In this document: piece after piece, positions 10,391 through 23,000 of the stretch
Layout: each line of letters begins with the position of its first letter
Numbering within the stretch: the stretch's first letter is position 1
Origin: Epiperipatus broadwayi
Taxonomy: Eukaryota; Onychophora; Udeonychophora; Euonychophora; Peripatidae
Direction: 5' to 3'
DNA length: 64,000 nt
Assembly: GCA_028023455.1 (NCBI GenBank)
Contig: JAQFVV010006305.1
Location: 3,155,001 to 3,219,000, forward strand
Program-made: the position numbers and the translations under genes
The notes under the pieces: generated by a model
Databases searched by the model: none
What the model was told of the DNA's origin: nothing
What the model saw: the letters and a program-made list of their open reading frames with translations, nothing else

Positions 10391-12731
10391 ACTGATAAAC
10401 ATACGTTAAAAATTTTAATACAAAGAAAAGTTCTTTTGCAACAGATTAAAACTAAAAATATCTATATAACAAATAAACAAGATTTTTCTATGTAAGCATT
10501 TGTGCCTGAACTCTTCAAACTCTTTTGTTCTAAAAATACAAAGCAGGATGACCATTAATACATCAGTCCATTAGCATGGAAAATAACTGATAATTTAAAA
10601 ATAAAATATAGACGGTTGGAATATTTACAGTTGCTTTTTAATTATTTCATTTTTTTTTATATGACATGTTCCAACGCGTAAACAACTTTTTACAAAAAAA
10701 ATAAAAAATAAAATAAAATTATAAATGTGGGACATTTGTATTTATTAAAATAAAATAAATAAAGTGAAACAAAAATATTGTACGCATATATCATACCATC
10801 ATATGTGTCAATTTACAATTTGTAGATAATATTGCTTTATTCTTGAGTTTGTGTGGTTAAGAAATATATACAAAGATCAACCTCATCCATTTTATACTAT
10901 GTTTTTTTTATTCCTTAGTCAGTTAATTATTGTGATTGTATAATAACTACATAGATTAATAATAGTAAATATATATGAGTTGTAGCTCCTACTACAGCTA
11001 CTTTGTGCATGACCAATTTTAGAGTGCCAGGCACAATATATATTATTATACGACTAAACTAATTTCAAAGCTAGATCTCATCTGGATAATATATATATAG
11101 CCCAGTTGCAATTATTAATTTGATGTTGGAAAAAAACTAACAGAAAAAAAACCTAAACCCCCCCAAAATGTGGCTGATTTTTAAAATAAAAATTTAATAT
11201 ATTAAACATGGCGTTTCTTAAGATTAAAGATATTTAAGGGTTAAAATGAAGAAAAAGTATTTGTTATATCTCATCAAAAATTAATGTAATTTTTGAATAT
11301 TCAAATAAAAATTAAGTACAATTTCATTTAATTGATAAAATTGTTTGTTTTTTAAGTTTACTTCGCAGAGAATCGTATTAGGAATATTTAGCTTTTAAAT
11401 CTGTCTTTCTATATTGCATTATGTCATCCAAAAGAGATTTATAGATACAAACAGTATTTATAATTTAACTTATTTCATAAAACATAAATAATATGTATTA
11501 TGTAAAACAAATGTTTTATTTTCCCATTACCAAAATAATTTATGTGTTGGTTGTTGAGTGGGAAGAGTTATCTCATAAAAATACAACATTTGAAAATATC
11601 AAAGATCAATTTTTAATGTATTTATTTTTTTAGTTAATTTAATAATTTTTTATTTGTTTAAATAATTGCAAATGATTTTCGTTTATTTTTTACAATTTAT
11701 GTTTGCAATTAATTTGGTTTCAGTTTTCACGGTGATTCTCTCTCAAAAAAAAATTATGGTACTTTTATGATGATATATTTTTATTAGTTATCTAAAAATA
11801 CTTTATGATATCATACCAGCTTTTCTAAAGGTGCACCTCCCCCATCTTATACATTATATATATTTATTTTAAATCAATTTATTAGTATAAAATTATAGAT
11901 ATAAAACATATATCATTAAACTATTCAATTTTAATTTCTAACTTATATTTGCTTACATAGATGTGACAATTACTGTCTCTATCTTCAGCTATCATACAAT
12001 ATTATTGAAAATAATTAGAATTTATGCTCTCAAGCAATGGTCTAAATGAAAAACATTAAGCTTAGTTAGCCTTTAGATTTCAAGTAATATAAATTAAAAA
12101 AAAAAGATTTACAAAAATATATCATTTTTAATAAAAATGGATTTTAGAGCACATTATCTTAATAAATAATATTTCACTGACTAAATCCGATGTGATCTTA
12201 TAATCACCAGATTCTAAACATAAAATCTCAAATCCAAATATATGAAATACATCAAGAAAATAACTATATCAAAAATTGCAATAATGCAAACATAAATGAA
12301 ACAACTGATTGTCAAAGCAACAAACAGAAAAACAAAGGAAAGCATATATCATAAAAACTTTGATGATTATATCACACATTAAAATATTCAAAATCACCAG
12401 AGTATCCATGAATATTATATTGTTGATTTTTAGATTACTATATATGCCTACTTTAAGAAACCTGAGAGTTGAATTCAGACCAAGTAAAGCTGAAAATTAT
12501 TTTAGATAACAACCAGGTGTAGAATTTTTTTTCCTGATAGCTAGCTTAGCCATTAATCTAGTATTAACCTACAAATGATACCTGGATATTAATAGCTAGA
12601 AAATAAAAGTCCTAGTTTAATTTCCATTTTGACTGGAAAAAACTAATGAATATGATATATATAGCATGCACTCTTGACAATAAAATGTCATACTTTTATA
12701 AGAAGTAATCCATGATTTACTTTACCTTTTA
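10391..12731. other. Intergenic, AT-rich
   Basis: No gene or repeat recognised; short frames only (one of 66 codons at 12309-12509 without features). Confidence 0.5.
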
Positions 12732-12912
12732 TTAAAGAGAAAGGATTTCCATTTAATATATGCATTGTACTGATCTTATAAAAGCTCAACAATACTCTTA
12801 ATTTTTAAAAAGTCTACCTTGTGTTCAAGTTTGAGAATATCCTCAGTACTCAACATGATATCATAAGATCAACATAGTGTATATATTAAAGATGGAAATT
12901 CTTTCTCTTTAA
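12732..12912. repeat. Foldback MITE
   Basis: The left arm (12732-12780, starting TAAAGAGAAAGGATTTCC) and right arm (about 12863-12912) are inverted copies with a few mismatches. The arms include a GATCTTAT / ATAAGATC pair at their inner ends. The interior holds GTTTGAGAATATCCTCAGTA, also found in the second copy at 13.14 kb. No coding capacity. Confidence 0.65.
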
Positions 12913-13140
12913 TTACATATGATCTCTGCACTTAGTAAATAAATTTGAATATTATATAGTTTCTAAGAATTCATAATATTAATACATAGTAAATTGAAAA
13001 ATTTTGTGAACATTAATATGTGAAAGAAAATAATGAGTATAAAAGTGAATAGAGAAACATCTTTATGCTCTCAAACTAATATGCTTGAGATTGGCCTATA
13101 TAATTAGAATGCAAGCTTAAAGATATGATAGTTGCTTTTA

Positions 13141-13300
13141 TCTTTAAAAAAGTCTCTCTCTTGTGTTTGAGTTTGAGAGTATTCTCAGTACTCAACATGG
13201 CATTGTTGAGCTATTATAAGATCAGTTACAGAGCACATATTAAAGGTGAAAATCCACTCTCTTAAAAATTTAATCTCTGTACTTAGTAAATAAATTTGAA
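13141..13300. repeat. Second, partial copy of the 12.7 kb MITE
   Basis: The interior and right half (AAAAAAGTCTCTCTCTTGTG onward, then TCAGTACTCAACATGG and ACTTAGTAAATAAATTTGAA) repeat the 12802-12955 sequence about 340 bp downstream. The CATTGTTGAGCTATTATAAG segment at 13200 is the reverse complement of the left arm end of the first copy. The two therefore belong to one family. Confidence 0.6.
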
Positions 13301-13850
13301 TTTCACCTTTTATTTTAAAATATTTAAATAATTGAATAGCTAATTTTTATAAAATTTACATATCTAAATATTTTTTGTTTTGTTGTGACCTGCATATTAA
13401 TTACACCAAAAGTTATATATTTTACTTTTTTATTTATTTTACATATGTATCTAAATTATTGATTTGTCAATTTTAATAATGAGTAACATTTTGTTTTTAT
13501 TTCTATAATAATGTCAATTTAAGTAAAATTATTAATAAGTCATTTAAAAATTAATAACTATTAAATGATAAACAGTAAAACTATTGGACAAAATATATAT
13601 AAATATAATGTCAAAATGCATTAAAGAGAAATGAAAGTAAAATACTAAAAAACAGATTATTTTATAAAAGTTTACAATAATAAGGTTTATGAGCACTTAC
13701 AAATAAAAACACTACCGATTAGCAGTGATTAAATTGACATATGAAACAAACAATGAATAAAAGAAAAACAAAAAAAAGTTTTTGTAAACTATGCCATCTA
13801 AATATCAGTGGATTACTCACTTAAACCATAAACTGTACAGATTTTTATTT
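13301..13850. other. Intergenic, AT-rich
   Basis: Nothing recognised between the MITE copy and the old RTE fragment. Confidence 0.5.
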
Positions 13851-14440
13851 TCAACCATTATCAGTCAAATTTCTCTTATCTATAGTTTCCTTTCTTCATA
13901 TCACTCTCATAAACTTTTTGTTTCAACCATCCATGATAACATGTAGTCTATTTTCATGTCTTGTATAGTTTAAAACTTCAGTCATATATATATAATCTTT
14001 TTTTAGTAATAATTTCACCCTCTTAATTCATTCGATGATATTAATAATGTCTGTTGTTTGCTAAACTATATATTTCAACAATTCTTTTTTGTCACTCAAT
14101 ATATTTCTCTTTTCATATGTTGCAACTTAAAATCTCCATATTTCTCTTCAATTAAATGTTCAAGTCTCAGATCCATAAATAAATACTGTTAACACACTTT
14201 TATTTAAAAAAAATTTCTTTTCTAGCAAATAGGAATATTTAGTTTTAATATTGTTATTTCTACCAAAAGCACTCTGCCCAAGTTTAATTTTATGATTACT
14301 TTACCATTGCTTTACTTTTGTGAAAAACCACTGATCATTAATTTAGGCTTTTTAATATTCATATTAAATCTTATTTTTTGTTTTCATCTAAAATTTTTTG
14401 CAAAATTTCCTGAAGTTTTGAAATACTATTTGTGGAAAAA
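13851..14440 (-). mobile_element. RTE fragment, old degenerate copy 3
   Basis: On the plus strand this matches the complement of the RTE 3' region of copy 2, in order and with deletions: TCAACCATTATCAGTC (3' end), ACATGTAGTC, TTTAAAACTTCA, TTCAAGTCTCAGATCCATAA, ATTTCTACCAAAAGCACTC and GCAAAATTTCCTG. It covers the C-terminal domain and 3' UTR only. It is much more diverged than copies 1 and 2, hence an older insertion. The plus-strand 65-codon frame at 14292 is an antisense shadow. Confidence 0.75.
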
Positions 14441-14928
14441 AAATCTATACAAGAGAAGCATTTCAGAATTGAATTATGCCAGTTTTTAAATCTAAATTTC
14501 CAGTCAACAATGTTTAGAATAAAGACAATATTAATTCATGCTTAAACTTGAAGAAAATATTGAAAATATTAAAATTTGGGGATCATTTTTAAAAATTGAC
14601 TTCTTATAATATATTCTTTCTCTATTTTCAACAATTATTTTACAATAATTAAATAAATACATCAAATCACTTAATTTTGAAGTTGATTCTTGGTGAAGTA
14701 ATGGTTGATGAGGAAGTATTGAATTTTTATTAATTTATGAGATTTTTAAAAATATAAAATTAAAAAAAAAATATACGTAAAAATGTTCAAATCATTCAAA
14801 AAAAAGTATTTTTCAAATAAACCATTCAAATTTACAAAATTAAACATTAAGAGCATGAAAAAAATATAAAACATATGTATTTTTCATTCATTATCTTAAA
14901 TTCTGTTGCATTAGTAAAAATAGATTTC

Positions 14929-14930
<2 letters not shown>
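14441..14930. other. Intergenic, AT-rich
   Basis: No recognised feature before the (TA)n at 14.93 kb. Confidence 0.5.

Positions 14931-14931
<1 letters not shown>

Positions 14932-15018
<87 letters not shown>
14932..15018. repeat. (TA)n microsatellite
   Basis: About 85 bp of TA repeats, uninterrupted. Confidence 0.95.
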
Positions 15019-15021
<3 letters not shown>

Positions 15022-15848
15022 AAATTTTAAATGTTATAACTTGTGATTGAAATCATTCAATACTTGAATTATTTAAAATCTTAAGAAATATATCACCCAC
15101 ACGATCAGGAATTATTTGATGCCACAGCTCCACACATTAGTTATAAACACTGCTAGAGTTTACACACTTACATTTCTCCTTATATTTTTCCAACATTAAA
15201 CTTTAGGCACTAATACTTTAAAAACTATTTACTTGTAAGAATAATTTTATTTGAATTAGAAAAGAGTTGACTTGCAAAAAAATCCCAAAATTAAGCAAAT
15301 AATCATTCAAATTGATTTGTATTATTATATGATGATCAGAAAATAGATATAGTTTTTTCACACATATTCATATACACTCACACAAATATCATTATGATGC
15401 TTTTTTTAAATACTTATAATAAAAAAGTTGGAAGATGGTATAAATTATAAAATATTAAAAATTTTGATTATAAAAATTCTGTCATTAAAAAAAAAAATGA
15501 ACTAAACATGTTTTTAAAAATCAAGAGTAATAAATTTAAAAAAATGTTTAAGAAAATCAAAGAATAGGTCAGAATCAAAAGTTCATAAACATTAATTAAT
15601 AAAATATAACAATAAGAGTATTTTAGAGCATTTAGAAATACAGATAATCTCATCTATTCATATGTCCATTTCTTGTTTTTATTTTTTACTGGTGTATAAC
15701 TTCAATTTATTTATTTCTAATAAACTATAAAGGCACTTTATATTTTTTTAATGATTCAAAGTAAAATATTCTGGTTTATCTCCCAAGTATCTGATATTTT
15801 AATTGGCACCAGGCACCATCTAAGTAGATACTCATAGGAAATATAAGG
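15019..15848. other. Intergenic, AT-rich
   Basis: No gene recognised. A 61-codon hydrophobic minus frame at 15468-15653 is a product of T-rich sequence. Confidence 0.5.
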
Positions 15849-15849
15849 C

Positions 15850-15978
15850 AACCCTCATACAACATGGCGGCCTGCATAGTTTCACTCTAACATGATTAGA
15901 TAAATTATGAAAACCCTCATACAACACCCTACCTACAATGTAGTTCCACTCTAACATGATCAGGAATTTGGGAAAACC
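15850..15978. repeat. Tandem duplication, about 62 bp unit
   Basis: The unit AACCCTCATACAACA ... CACTCTAACATGAT occurs at 15850-15911 and again from 15912, with divergence in the middle. The minus-strand 83-codon frame over it reflects the duplication and has no recognised homology. Confidence 0.75.
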
Positions 15979-17209
15979 CTTAATACCCTTACTATTGAAT
16001 GTATGCATTGTATTGGTAAACCATATATATCTATAAGGAGAGCATGAAAATAAATCAATGTTCTTTAAGATTACTGTACTCAATACATCATCTCCTGGGA
16101 ATTGTTCCTATGACATTTCATTCCATAATCTTTAATTGCATCAGTTTCTATAGTAATTTCTCATTCAGAGTTATTCCATTCATTCATTCACTTTATGAAA
16201 GTACTTAATAAAATATATTTTTTTAATAATATGTTTTAAACTAATAAAGCATAAATCTACAGATTAAAATATATAATATATTCAAATTATATTTAAATAA
16301 AGGTGATACTCCTTCCTATTCATCTATTTTAAATACGATATTAAAATATTTGAATACCTGCTTTAAATAAATGACATATTTTAAAATAATGTTCTCTTTT
16401 TTATGCATATAATTTAATATTGTGTAATCATACGAATATATGAATACACATACACTCATACCTTAATAATAGTTTAATGTCCTGTTTGTTGATGTTTAAA
16501 AATTATTTTTAAACTTTATACAACAAATAAAATTTTTATTGATGAAGGATGTACTTTATTTTAATATTGCTTTTACATAAAACTATTTATATACTTTTAT
16601 TAATATATGACTAACATAATATATATCATTAGTTTTATTGTATCATCATTAGATTAAGAATAGGTTGTATTAATATTAACAATTTTGCTGCAAGATAAAA
16701 TAAATTTTTAAAGCTGAATCCAAGCTAATAATTTTTTTTAATTTTTTTTTATAGATAACATTATCAGGTTTAAACTCAAATCCCATTTCTATATATACAT
16801 TTAGAAATCTAAATTACACATTAAGGGCATGCAATATATATGTATACATACATTCAAAAATAAAATACAATTGGGGAAATATCCAACTTTTATCATAATA
16901 GCATTGAATACATACTATTAGAGAAATAACTTAAATTTTATTTTATTAAGACTTTCTCTCTGACTTAAGTGTGCATCATTGCATATTTTGTGTTTCAAGT
17001 GTTCAGTTTGCAAATTGCAAAAAAAAAATAAAAATATTATTTTAACAAATTCTAGTGTTTGTGGTTTTTGAAGAAACTTATTTAAAACTTTTTTTGGATA
17101 TGTGTTGAAGACTATCTCTTTATTTTTAAGAACTAATTTTTGGAAAATTAAATTTCAGTTACAAACTCCATCTAATAAAAAACAACAACAACAACATTTA
17201 AGAGAAAAT
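15979..17209. other. Intergenic, AT-rich
   Basis: Nothing recognised; this may contain the 5' part of the Tigger-type element, but I found no terminal inverted repeat. Confidence 0.4.
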
Positions 17210-18870
17210 TTATTTCTCTGGATGTAAAAATACAAATTTTGGATCATTTTGTAAAAGAAAAAAAAGCATCATACAATGCAAAAATTTTATTTTACAAGAG
17301 GCAACAGTCCAAATCATTAAAAAAATGAAAAGAAAATTAGAAATGCTGTTGCTGTAGGATCTTTAATATCAGAAAAATATGCAGCTTGTCCCCATGTACC
17401 AATAATTGAAAAATGGAAAAGAAATTCAGCATTTGTATTGATGACAGCTATCAAAAAGGATTCAATTGGACAGCAATATCATTAAATAAAAAGCTCTTAA
17501 AACTTACAAAGACTTTAAAAAATGAAAAGATCTTCTAACCCAGATTTTGTGGCAAGTAAAGTCTGGTTTGAAAAGTTCAAAAGACAGCAATTTGTAGCAT
17601 AAGAATCCAAGGTGAATCTGCATTGGTTGATCATGAAGTTTCCAGAACATAACCTCTCCCCCCTCCCCCCAAAAAAAATTCAAAATAAAAGAGCAAGGAT
17701 CCACACCACATCAAGCTTTTTATTCCAATGAAACTAGGTTTTGGTGAAAAAAAAATTCCTAATAGATATTTTATAACCAAACAAGAAAAAATGCAGCCGG
17801 ATTTAAAGTATTTAAAGATCACATAACACTAGTTTTGTATAGTAATGCATTAGAAGAATTTTATGCAAAACTCTTACTTATTCCTAGATCTTCAAATCCT
17901 TAAAGGCACAAATAAGAGCACCATATCAGTATATTGAAAAGCAATTTCAAAAACTCAGTTGATTGACTATTTATTTAGAGAAGGGCTTTTAAAATATTTT
18001 GTGCTATAGAGATTGAAAATTATTTAAAGAATAAGAATTTGGACTTCAAGATGCTGTTATTATTAGATAATGCACCAGATCACCCACAAGATTTGAGTCA
18101 TCCCAACATCCAAGTAATATTTTCCCACCAAACCCTATTTCACTGTTCCAGCTATTGAATCAAACTACTATTTATATCTTTAAAACTTCCTTCATAAGAA
18201 GCTCATTAGAATGAATTTTAGACATAAATGAATGCAGATCAATTGGCATAATAGACACTTGGAAGCAATTTTCAATTAAGTATTGTATCAAAATCATATC
18301 CTTATCATTGAAAGAACTAAAAATATCAACATTAAACACATATTGGAGAAAGATTTGGCCAATGACAATTAAAATAAAAAATGGGCTTGAATCATCAGAA
18401 AAATAACATTGATGGCATATTAAGAGTTTTCTAAATCAATAAGAGGTGACAGTTTTTAGGATATGGCTATTCATGACATTCAAGACTTATTGGTGGAAGA
18501 AGAAACTGGTGGAGCAGATTTCTGGAAATAGCATCAGAAGTTGTAAAGTCAATTCTAAGAAAAACAAGTTAATAAATTGATGTAAAAAAACTATGGAAAG
18601 GTCTAAGCTTAGCAAAAAATTTAAAATCATTTTTCTTGAATGTACACTCATATGCCAAAAAAAATGCTGAGATATAAAATTGCCTATCTCCATATCAGGA
18701 AATCTATAACAACTTTGTAAGGACCAACAAAAAAAAATCAAAATTACAGATTTGTTAAAGAGGATAGAAGACATAAGTAATGAAAAGGATTCAATGAGTA
18801 AAGATATCAGTCAAATAAAAAAAATGTTTATATTTATTTGTCCCGAACATTGATGAGGAAGAAAATTAGT
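17210..18870 (+). pseudogene. Degraded Tigger/pogo-type (CENP-B-like) transposase
   Basis: Conceptual plus-strand reading through frameshifts recovers the full order of a Tigger/jerky-type transposase. First an HTH region (KIQILDHF near 17230, then IIEKWKR near 17400). Then the CENP-B DNA-binding core (SNPDFVASK and WFEKFKR, 17530-17585; IQGESALVDHE, 17605-17640). Then the DDE domain: FYSNETRFW at 17718-17744, LLLLDNAPDHP at about 18053-18085, PPNPISLFQLLNQ at about 18127-18163, and a C-terminal DTWKQFSIKYCIK segment near 18250. In functional members the first and third catalytic Asp sit in DET and MDQ. Here they read NET and LNQ, while the middle Asp (18065-18067) is kept. Many stops and indels. 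Such proteins cut and paste DNA at TA sites. Termini not found. Confidence 0.85.
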
Positions 18871-21800
18871 AAATTAAGGTTCTTAAAATAAAAATATTTA
18901 TAGTTTTTTTTTTGTTTTGTGTTATACATATTCTGCCCTCCTCCTCCGTCCACGTCCTCCATATAAAATTTATATAGTGTTTAAAATATATTCCGGGTTC
19001 TAGCTCAGTCTAACAAATGAATAAATGAAATCTCCAGCGTTAATTAAAATGATTACTAGCTCTAACTTTTAAAATACAAGTACAGTTATATTTATAAATG
19101 AATTAATAAATATTTATTATTTTCATGAGACATGGAGTGACGACACGGAGAACGAGATAGACTACATTGAGATATTATCCACATGATACTATCTCAATGG
19201 CATAAGAACACTATTCCCCCTTTTACTATACTAAATAACTAACTTATAGTATTCTTACGACTTTCTAAGCTCTTTTCACTATGACTAAAATAATAATCAT
19301 GTCTTAATATTCTTTGTAATAATAATCTAGCTCAATTAAATAAGTTAAGTAAATAAATATAGAATAAATAAAATAAAATCAAATCTCAGGTTCATAAATT
19401 GTATTCTAACTGATTTAAAATTACGGTAGTAAACTATGAAAAGGGAATTTTATGTCATAAATTCACTACGCAGTAACTAACAATAATAAATAATAATAAT
19501 AACAACAATAGTATAATATAATCTTATTACTTCCTAAATGAAATAAATAATTACGTACGTGGCAGTATTTTAATAATCCGACAACAAAATACGTGTGGTA
19601 AAATTAGCATATAATTTATTTTAATATTGTGGCAACCAACTTATGACCAATAAATGATATAATTATGATCTTTTAATTTTATCATCCGAATAAATTTTCA
19701 AAATTATTATAACACTTTTTATGTTTACCTATTTTGTGCAAAACTATATGTCTGTTTCAATTATAAATGTGTATTGTGATATCATGCATCCATGTGGAGA
19801 AATAATAACGAAGACACAAAGCTTTATAATAAATTTACAACAAAGTTTATTAATAACATAAACAAATAACACTATTTTACATTATGTACATTGGATATCC
19901 TTACTCTCCTATCACAAAATTATTTTACTAGTTTATACAATAAAACCAAACTTCTACTTATTTTTCTAGTTAATTCTTATTTTTAAAATACTTAAGAAAG
20001 TACAGTATTATTATTATTGGATTTCTTATTTTAGTTTAGCTTGTTACAAAATGTATTTATTTATAATTATCACTAATACATTGTATCCCTACTACTTTTT
20101 AAAATTATATTTTTATAAAATTACATTCGTAGTAAACATTCTACAAAATCATAAACTCTAATTTTATATTAGTTATATGGAATCCTACAGATTCAAAAAA
20201 CCTTCTTCTACATTTGATATTACGTTTTCTTGTTCACTATACAATGCTTATTAATCTAATATACTCATTCAAGCCTTGCTTCGGATGGTAATACAATTAT
20301 TAACACACCATGCACAAATATATGTGTCTCTTACACATTATTGAATTATTTTCTTAACAAACATGCAATATTTATTTTCTAAATATTATTATAAAAATAT
20401 TCAAATTTTATTATCACTTAAAAAAAAACTTTGTTTTAGATTTCTCTTTTAAAAAATCTTATATTAGTTTCCAAATTGGTTTTAAACTGTATTATATGAT
20501 TCTTTCTCTCTTTATGATTTTTGTACTTTCACTTTTAAAATTACACAATTCTAACACATTCCAGTAAATAAACTATTCTTACTTAAACGACAACATACCC
20601 TCAGTTCTATTTCATTCATTATTTCTGTAAAATATATCTTTCTGACGATGCAGATTCGCGAAACAAGGATAGCGAAAAAAGATGCACAGGATCAAAATAA
20701 CTAGAATATTATCCGTCATAAACCTTGATAATAATGGCACAGTGAATTCAAAGACACTATAGAGGAGCGACCTTTGTCTGCCTACCCACCTCTATTATAG
20801 GAGTGATGCTAAAGCTATTTCTTCAGCTTTATATAACATCAAAGAGTTTAAAAGATACGTAAAGACACTGTCCAAAATATATGTGTTCAGTGATAGGACT
20901 TAGTTAGCTATACTGAAATCACACAAACTAACTATGATCCAAATACTTTATTTTTCTTATTTCTTAGCAAAACATCATCTTGGTTTCCTCTACACTAGTA
21001 CTACCAAGTCACTATCCGATCTTATTATTTCTCTAGATTTTTCTATACAGTACATCGACAAATTCTTATCTACATTTCTAACAATAATAAAATTCATTTT
21101 ATTTCAAAACTATACAGCTGTTCTCTAAAAAAATCTTTTACTACTTTTCTCGTATATTTATTATATACAAACTATTTTAAAATATCTAATACTTTGTTAC
21201 ATGAAAGTTCAAAAGAATCACACAATTGTTTTGACAACTTATACTATTAATTATACTTGAAATAATTCATTGCATGCATATTTAAAATTATTCTTATCTC
21301 AGAATATGTTTTAATGTTGTATAAAATGTGTACTTATAATTTTAAAACTTTCACACATCATTCTTACTCAATAGATGATCTAAAAAAAAATACATTATGC
21401 ATTATGAATAAATACCAAAATTACCAAAACGATCTTGATCTTCTCGATCGTGTTCTGTAGGCTTCACCATTCCATTAATTCTTGTAGATATAAAAATTCC
21501 ATACATACTTTTTATTTTTAAAACAATATTTCTATCATTCTATTAAGCTATTATATTTAAATCTCATTATTATTAAATTTATGTTTATATGTTTTCCCTA
21601 ATCTAATATAGCATTTTATATTTAAAAATAAATTAATAAAACATTTAAATTATATTTATGATACTTCTTCACCAGACTTTCTTGAACTGTTCATATTTAA
21701 GCTAAAAAAAAAAAATTTTATTTCTTCCTTTAGTCACTTAATGTTCTATTTTAAAGTAAAACAATAGCTCTGTTTAATAAATCTTCATAGACGACAATCC

Positions 21801-23000
21801 TTGGTTTTCACAATATTGTATATAATTATTAATTCATGGCCTTCTCTTTTACTATTGTCTGCTAATATTTTCCCGCGCGACTTTTCCCCGATGCATCTTG
21901 TACGTACTTTTATTTGAAGATTCAGTAAATTTTCTGTTTCCATGGATCCATTTTTATTAAGTCATTTAATTTTATATTCCTTTTAAAATCAAGCATTTCT
22001 TCCATTGAATACTTTGTAATATTTTTTCTGATAAGATAAAGTTTTTCGGCTCCTTTTCTATAAAGCATAATAACTCTTTCATATTATTCTATTACTTTTT
22101 CTTTCTTTGAAAATTCTAGTACTATATTTTTATAATGTTTCTTTTAAAAGATAAACATTTTTTCTTCATCATAATTTTATTTATAACAAAACGCAGATTA
22201 AATTTTTCCATAGAGAAGAATAAAATAACTTTAAAGTAGCCTTATGAAAAATTGGTACGTCATAATTTTTTCTTGATGGCATGTAACTTCTCTTTTAAGT
22301 TCTCATATAGCGTCTCAATTATATTTCTCTGAGTTATAACAATCAGTTTTTGGTTGAGCATAAATAAAGCTGTATTAAGACATTTTCCAAATATTTCTCC
22401 TTCGGTAATAAATTTAGGTATTTTCCCTTGTACTTCCATCTCTACTGTAGGTTTTGATTAAATTCGAATAAATTCCCTGGTAAGATAACTTTTAAAATTA
22501 GCAATTCATATCGATACAGTCAAAATATATTATATGTTACAGAAGAACTTTTTTTAAAATAAATACAAAATTTTAAATTTATATCACTTTTCCAGCTACG
22601 GTGTTATCAGCTACAAAAATGTGTTACTTTCTCTTTCACTTTCACATTACTTCTCCCGCTCTGTATAATTCCTATATTTTTGTCTGCTAATTTATCTCCG
22701 TTGATTGGTTAATAACTTTATTTTAGCGTGAACAAATTTATCCATTTTAGTTTTATAACAGAATAGACATTTAAAATAAAGAATTGATGACGTCATGTCT
22801 TAAATATTATTTAGACTAATATTTTTAACTTCAATTTTAATTTTACCAAAATTATTTAAACTTTAAAAACAATTATTAAAACAATATTTAATATTTTAGC
22901 TTTTACTTTAATGATCGATGGCAATTATATCTAGTTTTAAATTCACAAACTTTTATTATTATTTTAACAAGCGTGTGTGTGAAGGTATATAATATACAGT
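18871..23000. other. Long AT-rich region without genes
   Basis: No coding capacity. Short less AT-rich patches at 19130-19210, 20640-20890 and 21870-21910 (for example TTCCCGCGCGACTTTTCCCC) resemble decayed LTR or element pieces but match nothing else in the window that I could find. A TGACGTCA palindrome occurs near 22788. Confidence 0.4.
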
